From Acidobacteriota bacterium (GTDB lineage: Bacteria > Acidobacteriota > Polarisedimenticolia > J045): a DNA stretch of 64,000 nt. The notes beneath the pieces are model-generated. The model was given only the letters and a program-made list of their open reading frames with translations, made no database searches and was not told the origin of the DNA. Location of the stretch: NCBI GenBank assembly GCA_017994815.1, contig JAGOJY010000002.1, forward strand, positions 56,001 through 120,000, given 5' to 3'. The position numbers were made by a program, and so were the translations under genes. Positions 46,340 to 54,845 of the stretch are shown piece after piece. The first letter of the stretch is position 1. Each line of letters opens with the position of its first letter.

Positions 46340-47028
46340 CAAGCGGTCCCGTCTTCGTACGGCAGCGGGTCGTCGATCCCGGCCTCGCGGAACGCCTTGC
46401 GGCGCAGGCGGCACGACTCGCAGCGGCCGCACGCCACCGCGTCGCGCTGGTAGCACGACCAGGTCAGCCCGAACGGCACGCCGAGCGCGATGCCGGTGCG
46501 GACGATTTCGGCCTTGCTCCGGTGCACGAGCGGGGCGCGGATCGACAGGCGCGCGCCGGCGCGCGTCCCGGCGCGCACGGCCGCCTCGAACGCGCGCAGG
46601 AACGACTCGCGCGTGTCGGGGTAGCCCGAGCTGTCTTCCTCGACCGCGCCGATCCAGACCGAGCCCGCGCCGAGCACCTCGGCCCACGACACGGCCGACG
46701 ACAGGAGGTGCGCGTTGCGGAACGGGACGTAGGTCACGGGCACTCCCGCCCCGGGCCCGGCCTCGGGGACCGCCAGCGCGGGGTCGGTCAAGGCCGAGCC
46801 GCCGAGCGCCGACAGGAACGCGATGTCGACGACGCGCCGCAGGCCGGGCGGTACGCCGAAGTACTCGGCGAGCGCCTCGAACGCGCGCCGCTCCCTGGCC
46901 GCGGTGCGCTGGCCGTACGTCGCGTGCAGGACCGCGATCCGGGACTCGCGCGCCGCGAGCGCGGCGGTGACGGTGGAGTCCATCCCGCCGGAGAGCAGCA
47001 CGACCGCCAGCGGGCGCCCGCCGGGCAT
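46339..47028 (-). CDS. queC: 7-cyano-7-deazaguanine synthase
   Basis: Forms preQ0. 229 residues: PP-loop LLSGGMDSTV, YGQRTAARER, TYVPFRN, SGYPDTR and the zinc site WSCYQRDAVACGRCESCRLRRKAF. TGATG overlaps on both sides with queE and queA. Confidence 0.96.
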   Translation of the reverse strand: MPGGRPLAVVLLSGGMDSTVTAALAARESRIAVLHATYGQRTAARERRAFEALAEYFGVPPGLRRVVDIAFLSALGGSALTDPALAVPEAGPGAGVPVTYVPFRNAHLLSSAVSWAEVLGAGSVWIGAVEEDSSGYPDTRESFLRAFEAAVRAGTRAGARLSIRAPLVHRSKAEIVRTGIALGVPFGLTWSCYQRDAVACGRCESCRLRRKAFREAGIDDPLPYEDGTA

Positions 47029-47738
47029 CAGACGCCCTTGACCACGCCGGGCCAGACCAGCTTGTGCAGCTGCAGCTGCAGCCGCGCCGGCAAGCGGTCC
47101 TCGAGCAGCCAGCCGGCGAGGGTGGCGGGCGCGAGTTCGCCGGCGACCGGGCCCAGCAGGATCGGTCCCGCGAACGCGCGCAGCGGGCCGAGCACCAGCG
47201 CGCGCGCGGCCTCGTAATCGCGCCGGTCGGCCACGATCAGCTTGACCTCGTCGGCCGGCGTCAGGCGCGCGAGGTTGTCGGGGTCCATGCGTTCGGCCAT
47301 CCCCGAGCCGGGGAGCTTCACGTCGAGGATCCGGGCCACACCGGGCGGCAGGATCGAGATGTCCTGGTCGCCGCCGGTCTCGACGATCACGTCCAGCCCG
47401 CGCTCGTGCGCGAGGTGGCGGACCAGCGGCACCACGGTCGGCTGCAGCAGCGGTTCGCCGCCGGTGACGCAGACCCGCGGCACGCCGCACCGCGCGATGT
47501 CCTCGGCCAGCCCGCCGACCTCGCGCCAGTCGCCCTCGGTGAAGGCCCACGCGGTGTCGCACCAGCGGCAGCGCAGGGCGCAGGCGGTCAGCCGCAGGAA
47601 GACGGTCGGCAGCCCGGCGCGCGTGCCCTCGCCCTGCAGCGACAGGAACAACTCCGCCACGCGCAGCCGCCGCTGCCGCGCCGACTCCCACGGCTCCGCC
47701 GCCAGCGCCGCGCGGCGGGCCGCCGCCGCGGCGGTCAC
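47028..47738 (-). CDS. queE: 7-carboxy-7-deazaguanine synthase (radical SAM)
   Basis: 236 residues. SLQGEGTRAGLPTVFLRLTAC leads into the cluster motif C-x3-C-x2-C (CALRCRWC), then CVTGGEPLLQ, VETGGDQD and LDVKLPGSGM. GTG start overlapping nfo. Supplies CDG to QueC. queD and the epoxyqueuosine reductase are not in the window. Confidence 0.93.
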   Translation of the reverse strand: MTAAAAARRAALAAEPWESARQRRLRVAELFLSLQGEGTRAGLPTVFLRLTACALRCRWCDTAWAFTEGDWREVGGLAEDIARCGVPRVCVTGGEPLLQPTVVPLVRHLAHERGLDVIVETGGDQDISILPPGVARILDVKLPGSGMAERMDPDNLARLTPADEVKLIVADRRDYEAARALVLGPLRAFAGPILLGPVAGELAPATLAGWLLEDRLPARLQLQLHKLVWPGVVKGV

Positions 47739-48655
47739 CGCGCCGCCCGCGCCCGGCGCAGCGCCTCGCCGCGCCAGCGCGCGATCGTCGCCGGGGACGG
47801 GGCGCGCTTGCGCCCGCGCAGCGCGCGCAGCACCGCGAGGTTCTGCGCGTCCTCGAACCCGTCGTCCGTCTTCTCGGTCTCGATCGAGGCCGGCAGGCCC
47901 TCGAAGCGCGCGTCGTTCACCAGCCGCACGAACGTCGCGGCGCCGAGCAGGCCCAGCCCGATGTGCTCGTGCCGGTCGACGCGGGAGCCGAGCGGCTTCT
48001 TCGAGTCGTTGAGGTGCAGCGCCAACAACCGGTCCCGGCCGAGCACGCGGTCGAACTCGTCCCAGGTCGCCTGCCAGCCGGCCTCGGTGGCCAGGTCGTA
48101 CCCGGCGGCGAACGCGTGCTGCGTGTCGAAGCACACCCCGAGGCGCTCCGGGCGCCGCACGCGGTCGATGATCGCCTTCAGCTGCTCGAAGCGGTGGCCG
48201 ACCACCGTCCCCTGCCCGGCCGTGTTCTCCAGGAGGATCGTCACGGACGCGCCGCGGTGCTTCGCGTGCAGCTCGTTCAGGGCCCGCGCGATCGCCGCGA
48301 AAGCGGCGTCCTCGCCCGCGCCGCAGTGGGCGCCGGGGTGCATCACGAGGTACGGGATCCCGAGCACCTCGCAGCGCGACAACTCGACGTCCAGCGCGTC
48401 CAGCGACTTGCGCCACAGCGCGGGGTCGCAGGAGCCGACGTTGACCAGGTACGAGTCGTGCGCCACCACCGGTTGCAGTCCGGCGCGGCCGACCTTGTCG
48501 CGGAAGCGCGCGACCTCGTCCTCCTTCAGCGGGCGCGCGGCCCACTGGTTGGACGACTTGACGAAGACCTGCAGCGCCTCGCACCCGAGCGCCTGCGCGC
48601 GGTCGACCGCCAGGTCCATCCCGCCGGCGATCGACATGTGGGCCCCGATCCGCAT
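47735..48655 (-). CDS. nfo: Endonuclease IV (AP endonuclease)
   Basis: 306 residues, TIM barrel with three zinc ions. IGAHMSIAGGMDLAVDRA, QVFVKSSNQW, HDSYLVNVGS, HPGAHCG, LENTAGQG, CFDTQHAFAAGYD, LHLNDSKKPLGSRVDRHEHIGLG and ETEKTDD cover the metal ligands. Base-excision repair enzyme. It shares the que transcript by overlap with queE. Confidence 0.97.
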   Translation of the reverse strand: MRIGAHMSIAGGMDLAVDRAQALGCEALQVFVKSSNQWAARPLKEDEVARFRDKVGRAGLQPVVAHDSYLVNVGSCDPALWRKSLDALDVELSRCEVLGIPYLVMHPGAHCGAGEDAAFAAIARALNELHAKHRGASVTILLENTAGQGTVVGHRFEQLKAIIDRVRRPERLGVCFDTQHAFAAGYDLATEAGWQATWDEFDRVLGRDRLLALHLNDSKKPLGSRVDRHEHIGLGLLGAATFVRLVNDARFEGLPASIETEKTDDGFEDAQNLAVLRALRGRKRAPSPATIARWRGEALRRARAAR

Positions 48656-48671
48656 CGCGAAAGGATACCTC

Positions 48672-49328
48672 TCAGGGCAGTTCGACCAGCGCGACCTCGG
48701 CCGACGCGGCCCAGCGCAGCCAGGCCTCGGTCTCCGCCAGCCCCGCGGCGCCGCGCCCGGAGCCCGGCGGCACGAACGCCGCGACCTGCTCGACCTCGGC
48801 GGCGCCGAGGAACGGGCCGGTCGCGCCGAAAGGGCCGCCGCGGCCGAGCGCCAGGTCCAAGACGGCGATGCTGGTCCGCGCCCGCGGCGGGCTCCCCGGC
48901 GGGACGCGCCCGCTGCGCTCGAGCAGCGCCGGCACGCGCTCGGCGAGTTCCGACAACCCGGACACCGGCGGCGCGGGCTGGTCGTCCCGGCGCCACTTGC
49001 GCGCGAGCGCCGCCACGAGGCGCCCCGGCGCCGACGACGCGAGCCCCTCCGGGCCGCGGCGGGCGACCAGCGGGCACTCCTCGCTGACGGGGCACCCGGC
49101 CCGGGCCCGGCAGCGCGCGCGGGCCAAGCCGACACCGGCCTCGACCGCCGAGCAGGAGCGCGCGGGGAACGCCGCGAGCTCGCGCAGCGCCTCGTCCGCG
49201 GCGACGTCCGCGCACGCCGCGAGTTGGGACAATTCCCGCCGGCGCCCCTTGGCGAGCGCCGCGTCGAGCGCCGCGAGCAGTTCGCGCCAGCGCGCGCCGT
49301 CGACCGCCTGCAGCCCGCGCGCCCTCAC
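48672..49328 (-). CDS. Hypothetical protein between mpl and nfo
   Basis: 218 residues, GTG overlapping the mpl stop. The N-terminal half has a cysteine-rich patch (ARSCSAVEAGVGLARARC, AGCPVSEECPLVARRG) spaced roughly Cx5Cx5C, then a helical region and a C-terminal LRWAASAEVALVELP. No signal peptide. The Cys patch could bind a metal or an iron-sulfur cluster. I recognise no family. The overlap and codon pattern make it a genuine gene. Confidence 0.65.
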   Translation of the reverse strand: MRARGLQAVDGARWRELLAALDAALAKGRRRELSQLAACADVAADEALRELAAFPARSCSAVEAGVGLARARCRARAGCPVSEECPLVARRGPEGLASSAPGRLVAALARKWRRDDQPAPPVSGLSELAERVPALLERSGRVPPGSPPRARTSIAVLDLALGRGGPFGATGPFLGAAEVEQVAAFVPPGSGRGAAGLAETEAWLRWAASAEVALVELP

Positions 49329-50758
49329 GGCCGGCCCCGGCCGGAGGCGAACTCGCCGAGCCGCCGCGCGAGCCCGCCGAACGCCCCGTTCGACATGACC
49401 ACGATGCGGTCGCCCCCGCGCGCGTCGCGCGAGACGCGCTCGAGGATCGCCGCCGGCGGGAGCGGCCCGGCCGCCGCGATCCCGCGCGCCGACAGGGCGG
49501 CGACGACCGCGGCCACGTCCATCCGCTGGTCGGCCGCGAAGCGCTCGGGCCGGTCCACCTGCCCGAGGTACACGACGTCGGCGGCGGCGAGCGCCGATTC
49601 GAGCGGCGCCTGCAGCACGCGCCGCACCATCGTGTTCGAGCGCGGCTCGAAGCAGGCGACCAGCCGCCCCCCGGGCGGCACGAGCGTGCGCAGCGTCGCC
49701 AACGTGAGCGCGATCGCGGTCGGGTGGTGCGCGAAGTCGTCGTAGACCACGATCCCGCCGCCCGCGCCGGTGACCTCGAGTCGGCGGCGCGGCGGGCGGA
49801 ACCCGGCCAGGAGCGGCGCCGCCTGCTCGATCGGCAGCCCGGCCGCCTCGGCGGCGAGCAGCGCCGCGAGCGCGTTGCGCGCGTTGTGCTCGCCCGCGAG
49901 GGCGAGGCGCACGCGGCCGAGCGGCGCGCCGTCGCGCTCGATGCGGAACGACTGCCCCTGCTCGTCGTCGCGGCGGTCCACGGCCCGCAGGCGCGCGCCC
50001 GGCGCGGAGCCGAACGTGACCACGCGGCAGGGAGCGCTTCCGGCCAGCCGCGTCGCGACCGGGTCCTCCGCCGGCACGACCAGCGTGCCGCGCGCCGGCA
50101 GCATGCGCACGAGCAGCGCGAACGAACGCTCGACCGCCGCGAGGTCGGCGTAGATGTCGGCGTGGTCGAACTCCACCGCGCCGATCACCGCGATCCGCGG
50201 CCAGTAGTGGAGGAACTTCGGCCCCTTGTCGAAGAACGCCGTGTCGTACTCGTCGCCTTCGAGGAGCAGGTCCTGCCCCGCGCCGAGCCAGGCGCCGCTC
50301 TCGAAGTTCCCCGGCAGCCCGCCGACCAGGAACGACGGGTCGCGCCCCGCCGCGCGGTGCAAGTGCGCGAGGATGCTGGTGGTCGTCGTCTTGCCGTGCG
50401 TCCCGGCGACCACCGTGACCACGCGATCGGGCACGAGCAGGCGCTCGATCACCTCGGGCAGCGACACCAGCGGTGCGCCGGTCTCCAGCCCCCGTTCGAG
50501 TTCGGGATTGCCGCGGCTGATCGCGTTGCCGAGCACGACGATCTCGGCCGGCGGCTCGAGATGGGCGGCGTCGTAGGGGGTCGCGACCGGGATCCCGGCC
50601 GCCTCCAGCATGTCGGACGCCGGCGGGTAAACCGACGCGTCCGAGCCGCGCACGCGCACGCCCCTGCGCGCGAGCAGGATCGCCAGCCCCGACATCGCGA
50701 CCCCACCCACGCCGACGAAGTACGCCGAGGCGGGCCAGCCGGCAGGCCACCGTCCCAT
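49325..50758 (-). CDS. mpl: UDP-N-acetylmuramate:tripeptide ligase (Mpl)
   Basis: Recycles the cell-wall tripeptide by ligating it to UDP-MurNAc. 477 residues of Mur-ligase architecture: FVGVGGVAMSGLA, ATP loop AGTHGKTTTTS (about 117) and EGDEYDTAFFDKGPKFLHY, which separates Mpl from MurC. Also AGEHNARNALAALL and DDFAHHPTAI. ATG 50758. Fits with the lytic transglycosylases nearby. Confidence 0.94.
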   Translation of the reverse strand: MGRWPAGWPASAYFVGVGGVAMSGLAILLARRGVRVRGSDASVYPPASDMLEAAGIPVATPYDAAHLEPPAEIVVLGNAISRGNPELERGLETGAPLVSLPEVIERLLVPDRVVTVVAGTHGKTTTTSILAHLHRAAGRDPSFLVGGLPGNFESGAWLGAGQDLLLEGDEYDTAFFDKGPKFLHYWPRIAVIGAVEFDHADIYADLAAVERSFALLVRMLPARGTLVVPAEDPVATRLAGSAPCRVVTFGSAPGARLRAVDRRDDEQGQSFRIERDGAPLGRVRLALAGEHNARNALAALLAAEAAGLPIEQAAPLLAGFRPPRRRLEVTGAGGGIVVYDDFAHHPTAIALTLATLRTLVPPGGRLVACFEPRSNTMVRRVLQAPLESALAAADVVYLGQVDRPERFAADQRMDVAAVVAALSARGIAAAGPLPPAAILERVSRDARGGDRIVVMSNGAFGGLARRLGEFASGRGRP

Positions 50759-50780
50759 CGTTCGTCTCCCGTGATGACGA

Positions 50781-50793
50781 GGTTAGCCTAACC
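50781..50793. promoter_or_regulatory. Small palindrome between divergent mpl and pcm
   Basis: GGTTAG-C-CTAACC in the 105-bp gap, an AT-containing symmetric site in GC-rich surroundings. Possible operator; nothing else supports it. Confidence 0.25.
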
Positions 50794-50863
50794 CGGGCCG
50801 ACCGGGCCCGCGCCGCGCCGCCCGCCGCGCGGTGTAGACTCGGGCGGCCGGAGGGGACGAACG

Positions 50864-51583
50864 ATGGTGGCAGCCGGTCCGCGGTGGTTGGTCGCCGGTC
50901 TGGCGCTGGCCGTCGCGTCGTGCGCTGCCGGCGCCCACGACGAGGCGCGCATGTCGCGGCAGCGCGAAGACATGGTCAGCCTGCTCAAGTCGCGCGACAT
51001 CACCGACCCGCTCGTGCTCGACGCGATGGCGCGCATCCCGCGGCACGAGTTCGTGCCCGCCGGGCAGCTCGACGAGTCGTACCAGGATTCCCCCGTCCCG
51101 ATCGGGCACGGGCAGACCATCAGCCAGCCCTACATCGTCGCGCTGATGACGCAGCTGGCCCGCGCCGCGCCAGGCAAGAAGGCGCTGGACGTCGGCACCG
51201 GCTCCGGCTACCAGGCCGCGGTCCTGGCCGAGATCGTCGACCACGTCTACACGATCGAGATCATCTGCGAACTGGCCGAGCAGGCCCGCGAGCGGCTGCA
51301 GCGCCTCGGGTACCGCAACGTGACCGGCCGCTGCGGCGACGGGTACGCCGGGTGGCCCGAGCAGGCGCCGTTCGACCTGATCGTCGTCGCCGCGGCCCCG
51401 CGCGAGGTCCCGCAGCCGCTGATCGACCAGCTCGCGCCCGGCGGCCGGCTCGTGATCCCGGTCGGTGGCGACCACCAGGAGCTACTGGTCGTCGCCAAGC
51501 GCGAGGACGGCTCGCCGGAGCTGATCCACGCCGGCGCGGTGCGCTTCGTGCCGATGACGGGCGAGGCGGAACGCGGGCCGTAA
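50864..51583 (+). CDS. pcm: Protein-L-isoaspartate O-methyltransferase, exported/lipoprotein form
   Basis: 239 residues with GGAGGGG upstream. The enzyme core is clear: IPRHEFVP, YQDSPVPIGHGQTISQPYIVALM, DVGTGSGYQAAVLAE (SAM site near 108), APGGRLVIPVG. The N-terminus WLVAGLALAVASC reads as a lipoprotein signal with a Cys, so the enzyme is predicted to repair proteins in the periplasm. Usual PCMTs are cytoplasmic, although exported forms exist. Confidence 0.9.
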   Translation: MVAAGPRWLVAGLALAVASCAAGAHDEARMSRQREDMVSLLKSRDITDPLVLDAMARIPRHEFVPAGQLDESYQDSPVPIGHGQTISQPYIVALMTQLARAAPGKKALDVGTGSGYQAAVLAEIVDHVYTIEIICELAEQARERLQRLGYRNVTGRCGDGYAGWPEQAPFDLIVVAAAPREVPQPLIDQLAPGGRLVIPVGGDHQELLVVAKREDGSPELIHAGAVRFVPMTGEAERGP

Positions 51584-51658
51584 CGCGCCGCCCGCCGTCC
51601 TGTAGAATCCTCCGTTTTCGAACCGCAGCGCCGGCGCCGTGGCCGGCAGGAGCCCCCC

Positions 51659-53137
51659 GTGGCCAAGGACATCACCCCCCGCGCGACCGACTACGCCCGC
51701 TGGTACACCGACGTGGTGACCCGGAGCGAACTCGCCGATTACAGCCCGGTGAAGGGGTGCATGGTCATCCGTCCCCACGGCTACGCCCTGTGGGAGAACA
51801 TGCAGCGGGCGCTCGACCGCATGTTCAAGGACACCGGGCACCAGAACGCCTACTTCCCGCTCTTCATCCCGAAGTCGTTCCTGGCCCGGGAAGCCCAGCA
51901 CGTGGAGGGGTTTGCCAAGGAGTGCGCGATCGTCACGCACACGCGGCTGAAGGCCACGGGCGAGCCCGGGGCCGCGGCGGTGGTTCCCGACCCCGAGAGC
52001 CGGCTGGACGAGGAACTCGTCATCCGGCCCACGTCGGAGACGATCATCTACGCGATGTTCGCCAAGTGGATCCAGTCCTGGCGCGACCTGCCGCTCCTGA
52101 TCAACCAGTGGGCCAACATCGTGCGCTGGGAGATGCGCACGCGGCTGTTCCTGCGGACGACCGAGTTCCTGTGGCAGGAAGGCCACACGGCGCACGCGAC
52201 CCACGCCGAGGCCGAGGAAGAGGCGCTGCGGATGCTGGAGGTCTACCGGGTCTTCGCCGAGGAGCACCTGGCGCTGCCGGTCCTGACGGGCAGCAAGACC
52301 GAGCGCGAGAAGTTCGCGGGCGCGCTGCGCACCTACTGCATCGAGGGGCTGATGCAGGACGGCCGGGCCCTGCAGGCCGGGACCTCCCACGACCTCGGGC
52401 AGAACTTCGCCCGGGCTTTCGACGTGAAGTACCAGACCTCGGCGGGCGACTGGGAACACGTCTGGAGCACCTCCTGGGGCGTGTCCACCCGGCTGATCGG
52501 CGCCGCCGTGATGGCGCACGGCGACGACGAGGGCCTGGTCCTGCCCCCGCGCGTCGCGCCGCTGCAGGCGGTGTTCGTCCCGATCTGGCGCAACGCCGAG
52601 CAGCAGGAGCAGACCTGCGCCGCGGCGCGGGAGCTAGCGGGGCAGCTGCGGGAGGCGGGGATCGCCGTCCGCGTGGACGAGCGCGACACCGTGAACCCCG
52701 GCTTCAAGTACGCGGAGTGGGAATTGAAGGGTGTGCCGCTGCGCCTCGAACTCGGGCCGCGCGACCTCGAAAAGCGGCAGGTGGTCGCGGTGGCCCGGCC
52801 CGACCGCTCCAAGACCCCCATGGACTGGGACGACCTGCCGCGGCATGTCGCCGAGCGGCTGGGCGCGATCCAGGTCGCGATGTTCGAAACGGCGCGCCGG
52901 CGACGGGAGGAATCCACCTTCTCCGTGGACACGTGGCCGGAGTTCCTCGACCGCATCGAGAAAGGCGGGTTCCTCCGGGCCCGCCACTGCGGCCAGCGCG
53001 CCTGCGAGGACCGCGTCCAAGAGGAGACGAAGGCCACGGTGCGGCTCGTCGCCTTCGGCGAACCGGACGACCCCGGCCCCTGCGTCGCCTGCGGGTCCCC
53101 GGCCCGCTCGCGCGTCTTTTTTGCCCGCGCTTACTGA
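51659..53137 (+). CDS. proS: Prolyl-tRNA synthetase, archaeal/eukaryote-like type (ProS type 3)
   Basis: 492 residues, GTG start. Lacks the bacterial editing insertion: motif 1 to motif 2 run directly (GYALWENMQRALDRMFKDTGHQNAYFPLFIP, LVIRPTSETIIY, RWEMRTRLFLRTTEFLWQEGHTAHAT), followed by GTSHDLGQNFARAF, motif 3 and a zinc-containing C-terminal domain (CGQRACED, CVACGSPA). Essential housekeeping gene. Confidence 0.96.
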   Translation: MAKDITPRATDYARWYTDVVTRSELADYSPVKGCMVIRPHGYALWENMQRALDRMFKDTGHQNAYFPLFIPKSFLAREAQHVEGFAKECAIVTHTRLKATGEPGAAAVVPDPESRLDEELVIRPTSETIIYAMFAKWIQSWRDLPLLINQWANIVRWEMRTRLFLRTTEFLWQEGHTAHATHAEAEEEALRMLEVYRVFAEEHLALPVLTGSKTEREKFAGALRTYCIEGLMQDGRALQAGTSHDLGQNFARAFDVKYQTSAGDWEHVWSTSWGVSTRLIGAAVMAHGDDEGLVLPPRVAPLQAVFVPIWRNAEQQEQTCAAARELAGQLREAGIAVRVDERDTVNPGFKYAEWELKGVPLRLELGPRDLEKRQVVAVARPDRSKTPMDWDDLPRHVAERLGAIQVAMFETARRRREESTFSVDTWPEFLDRIEKGGFLRARHCGQRACEDRVQEETKATVRLVAFGEPDDPGPCVACGSPARSRVFFARAY

Positions 53138-53262
53138 CCGGTCAAACACCCCGGGTTGTGCGGTTCCCGGCCGCAGCGCGGTCACCGTGGCCTCGTGCCG
53201 CGGCGCAATGCGGTTCTTGACGAAATAATCCGGATCGACCGGACCGCCCTCGCCCATGGATT

Positions 53263-53287
53263 CCGGCACCCGTCAAGTGCCGGTTTT
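53263..53287 (+). terminator. Intrinsic terminator after proS
   Basis: CCGGCAC (53263-53269), 7-nt loop, GTGCCGG (53277-53283), then TTTTCATT. A classic Rho-independent terminator. It lies inside the longest possible frame of the next gene, which argues that the next gene starts downstream. The rest of the 270-bp gap shows nothing further. Confidence 0.75.
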
Positions 53288-53408
53288 CATTCAGGCCTCG
53301 ATACCCGTTGCCGAACGGTTTCAACTCCGGGGTTGCGATCGGGGGCTGTGTCCCGTAGAACGTCGGGCAGGCGGGTCCCCCGACGGGCTCGCCAGGGAGA
53401 CGGACGGC

Positions 53409-54842
53409 TTGAGAGCTTGGTTCAGGCGCATCGTCCGCGCGGCAGTCTTCTCCGCCGCGGCGGGCGGCCTTACCTGGGCGGTGCTCCACGCACTCCTGGT
53501 GGAGTTCCCGGCCCCGCCGTCCTCCGTGGTGCAGCCGAAGCCGGTCCAGCGCGATCTCGCGGCGATCCGGGCCGAAGGCGTGCTGCGCGTGGCGATCCCC
53601 GAAGACGAAATCGCGGCCGGCGAGTACGACGGGCGCCGCGACGGGATGGCGCTGGAACTCGCCCGTCGTGTCTCGCGCCGCCTCGGCGTGCGCCTGGAGA
53701 CCCACGCGCCGGCCACGGCCGCCCAGGGCCTGCTGGAGCTTGCGCGCGGCACGGCCGACGTCCTCGCGGTCATCGACTCGGGGCCGCGTCCCGTGGTCGG
53801 CAAGGTGGCGTGGACGCTGCCTTTGGACCGGGCGCGCCCGGTGCTGGCCGGCCGCGGCGCCGCCGGCGTCCGCTCCGTCGACGACCTGGCGGGCCGCGCG
53901 ATCTCGGTCGTGCGCCACTCGGCGCTGGAACGGCGCGCCCGCGCGTGGCAGACCCGGCTCGGCGGACGCCTGGACATCGTCCGGCTGGCCCCGGACCTGC
54001 CGGTCCTCGAGCTCGTGGCCGGGGCCCGGCAGGGGCGCTGGCCGGCCGTGCTGATCGACGAGCCGCGGGCGCGGCTCGAGGCGGCGCTGGACCGGGAGCT
54101 CGAACTGAGCAGCCCGCTCGACGAACCGCTCCCGGTCCGCTGGGCGACCCGCCCCAACGCGCCGGAGCTGACCTCGGTCCTCACCCGCTCCCTCGAGGAC
54201 GCCCGGACACACGGCGTGATCGCCGAACTGGCGCGGCGCTACCTGGAGGACCCGTTCCGGCTGCGCATGTGCCGCAACCTCGAGTTCTGGCGCGGCGACG
54301 CGCTGCTGACGCCGTGGGACGGCCTGATCCAGCACGCCGCGCGCGAGCACGCCCTCGACTGGCGTCTGCTCGCCGCGGTCGCCGCCGTCGAGAGCGGGTT
54401 CGACCACCGCTCGGTCGGCGAGCACGGCGCGGTCGGGATGTTCCAGCTGCTGCCGAGGACGGCACAAGCCTTCGGGGCCGAGGACCCGCGCGACCCGGCC
54501 CAGAACGCCGCCGCCGGGGCGCGGCACCTGCGCTGGCTGTACGACCTGCTCCCGGGCCTCCCGGAGCGCGACCGCCTCGCCTTCGCGCTCGCGGGGTACA
54601 ACATGGGCCTCGGTCACGTCGAGGATGCGCGCGGCCTCGCCGCCTCCAAGGGGCTCGATCCGGACAGCTGGAGCGACGTCGCGTCGATCCTGCCCCTGAT
54701 GGAAGACCCCGGGGTCGCGGAGCGCCTCGCGCACGGCATGGCGCGCGGCACGCTGACCCGCCGGTATGTCGAGTCCGTGCTGCAGCGCTTCGACGGCTAC
54801 GCGCGCGCGGGGCTGTCGGTCAAGACCCAGGCCGCCGGCTGA
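53409..54842 (+). CDS. mltF: MltF-type membrane-bound lytic transglycosylase
   Basis: 477 residues from TTG 53409 (GGGAG about 9 nt upstream). One membrane anchor (AAVFSAAAGGLTWAVLHALLV), a periplasmic solute-binding-like domain (GVLRVAIPEDEIAAGEYDGRRDGMALELARR) and a C-terminal SLT domain with AAVESGFDHRSVGEHGAVGMFQLLP (catalytic Glu near 330) and AGYNMGLGHV. Cleaves peptidoglycan glycan strands. The frame is open to ATG 53256, but that region contains the terminator. Confidence 0.88.
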   Translation: MRAWFRRIVRAAVFSAAAGGLTWAVLHALLVEFPAPPSSVVQPKPVQRDLAAIRAEGVLRVAIPEDEIAAGEYDGRRDGMALELARRVSRRLGVRLETHAPATAAQGLLELARGTADVLAVIDSGPRPVVGKVAWTLPLDRARPVLAGRGAAGVRSVDDLAGRAISVVRHSALERRARAWQTRLGGRLDIVRLAPDLPVLELVAGARQGRWPAVLIDEPRARLEAALDRELELSSPLDEPLPVRWATRPNAPELTSVLTRSLEDARTHGVIAELARRYLEDPFRLRMCRNLEFWRGDALLTPWDGLIQHAAREHALDWRLLAAVAAVESGFDHRSVGEHGAVGMFQLLPRTAQAFGAEDPRDPAQNAAAGARHLRWLYDLLPGLPERDRLAFALAGYNMGLGHVEDARGLAASKGLDPDSWSDVASILPLMEDPGVAERLAHGMARGTLTRRYVESVLQRFDGYARAGLSVKTQAAG

Positions 54843-54845
54843 CGT

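Noticed and set aside
50781..50793. Reading the small palindrome as a terminator for mpl or pcm
   Set aside because: Both genes are transcribed away from the gap, so a terminator there makes no sense; listed only as a weak possible operator.
53142..53269. Small minus-strand ORF (MPESMGEGGPVDPDYFVK...) antisense to the proS end
   Set aside because: Its start lies in the proS terminator stem and the frame continues into antisense proS; no ribosome site.
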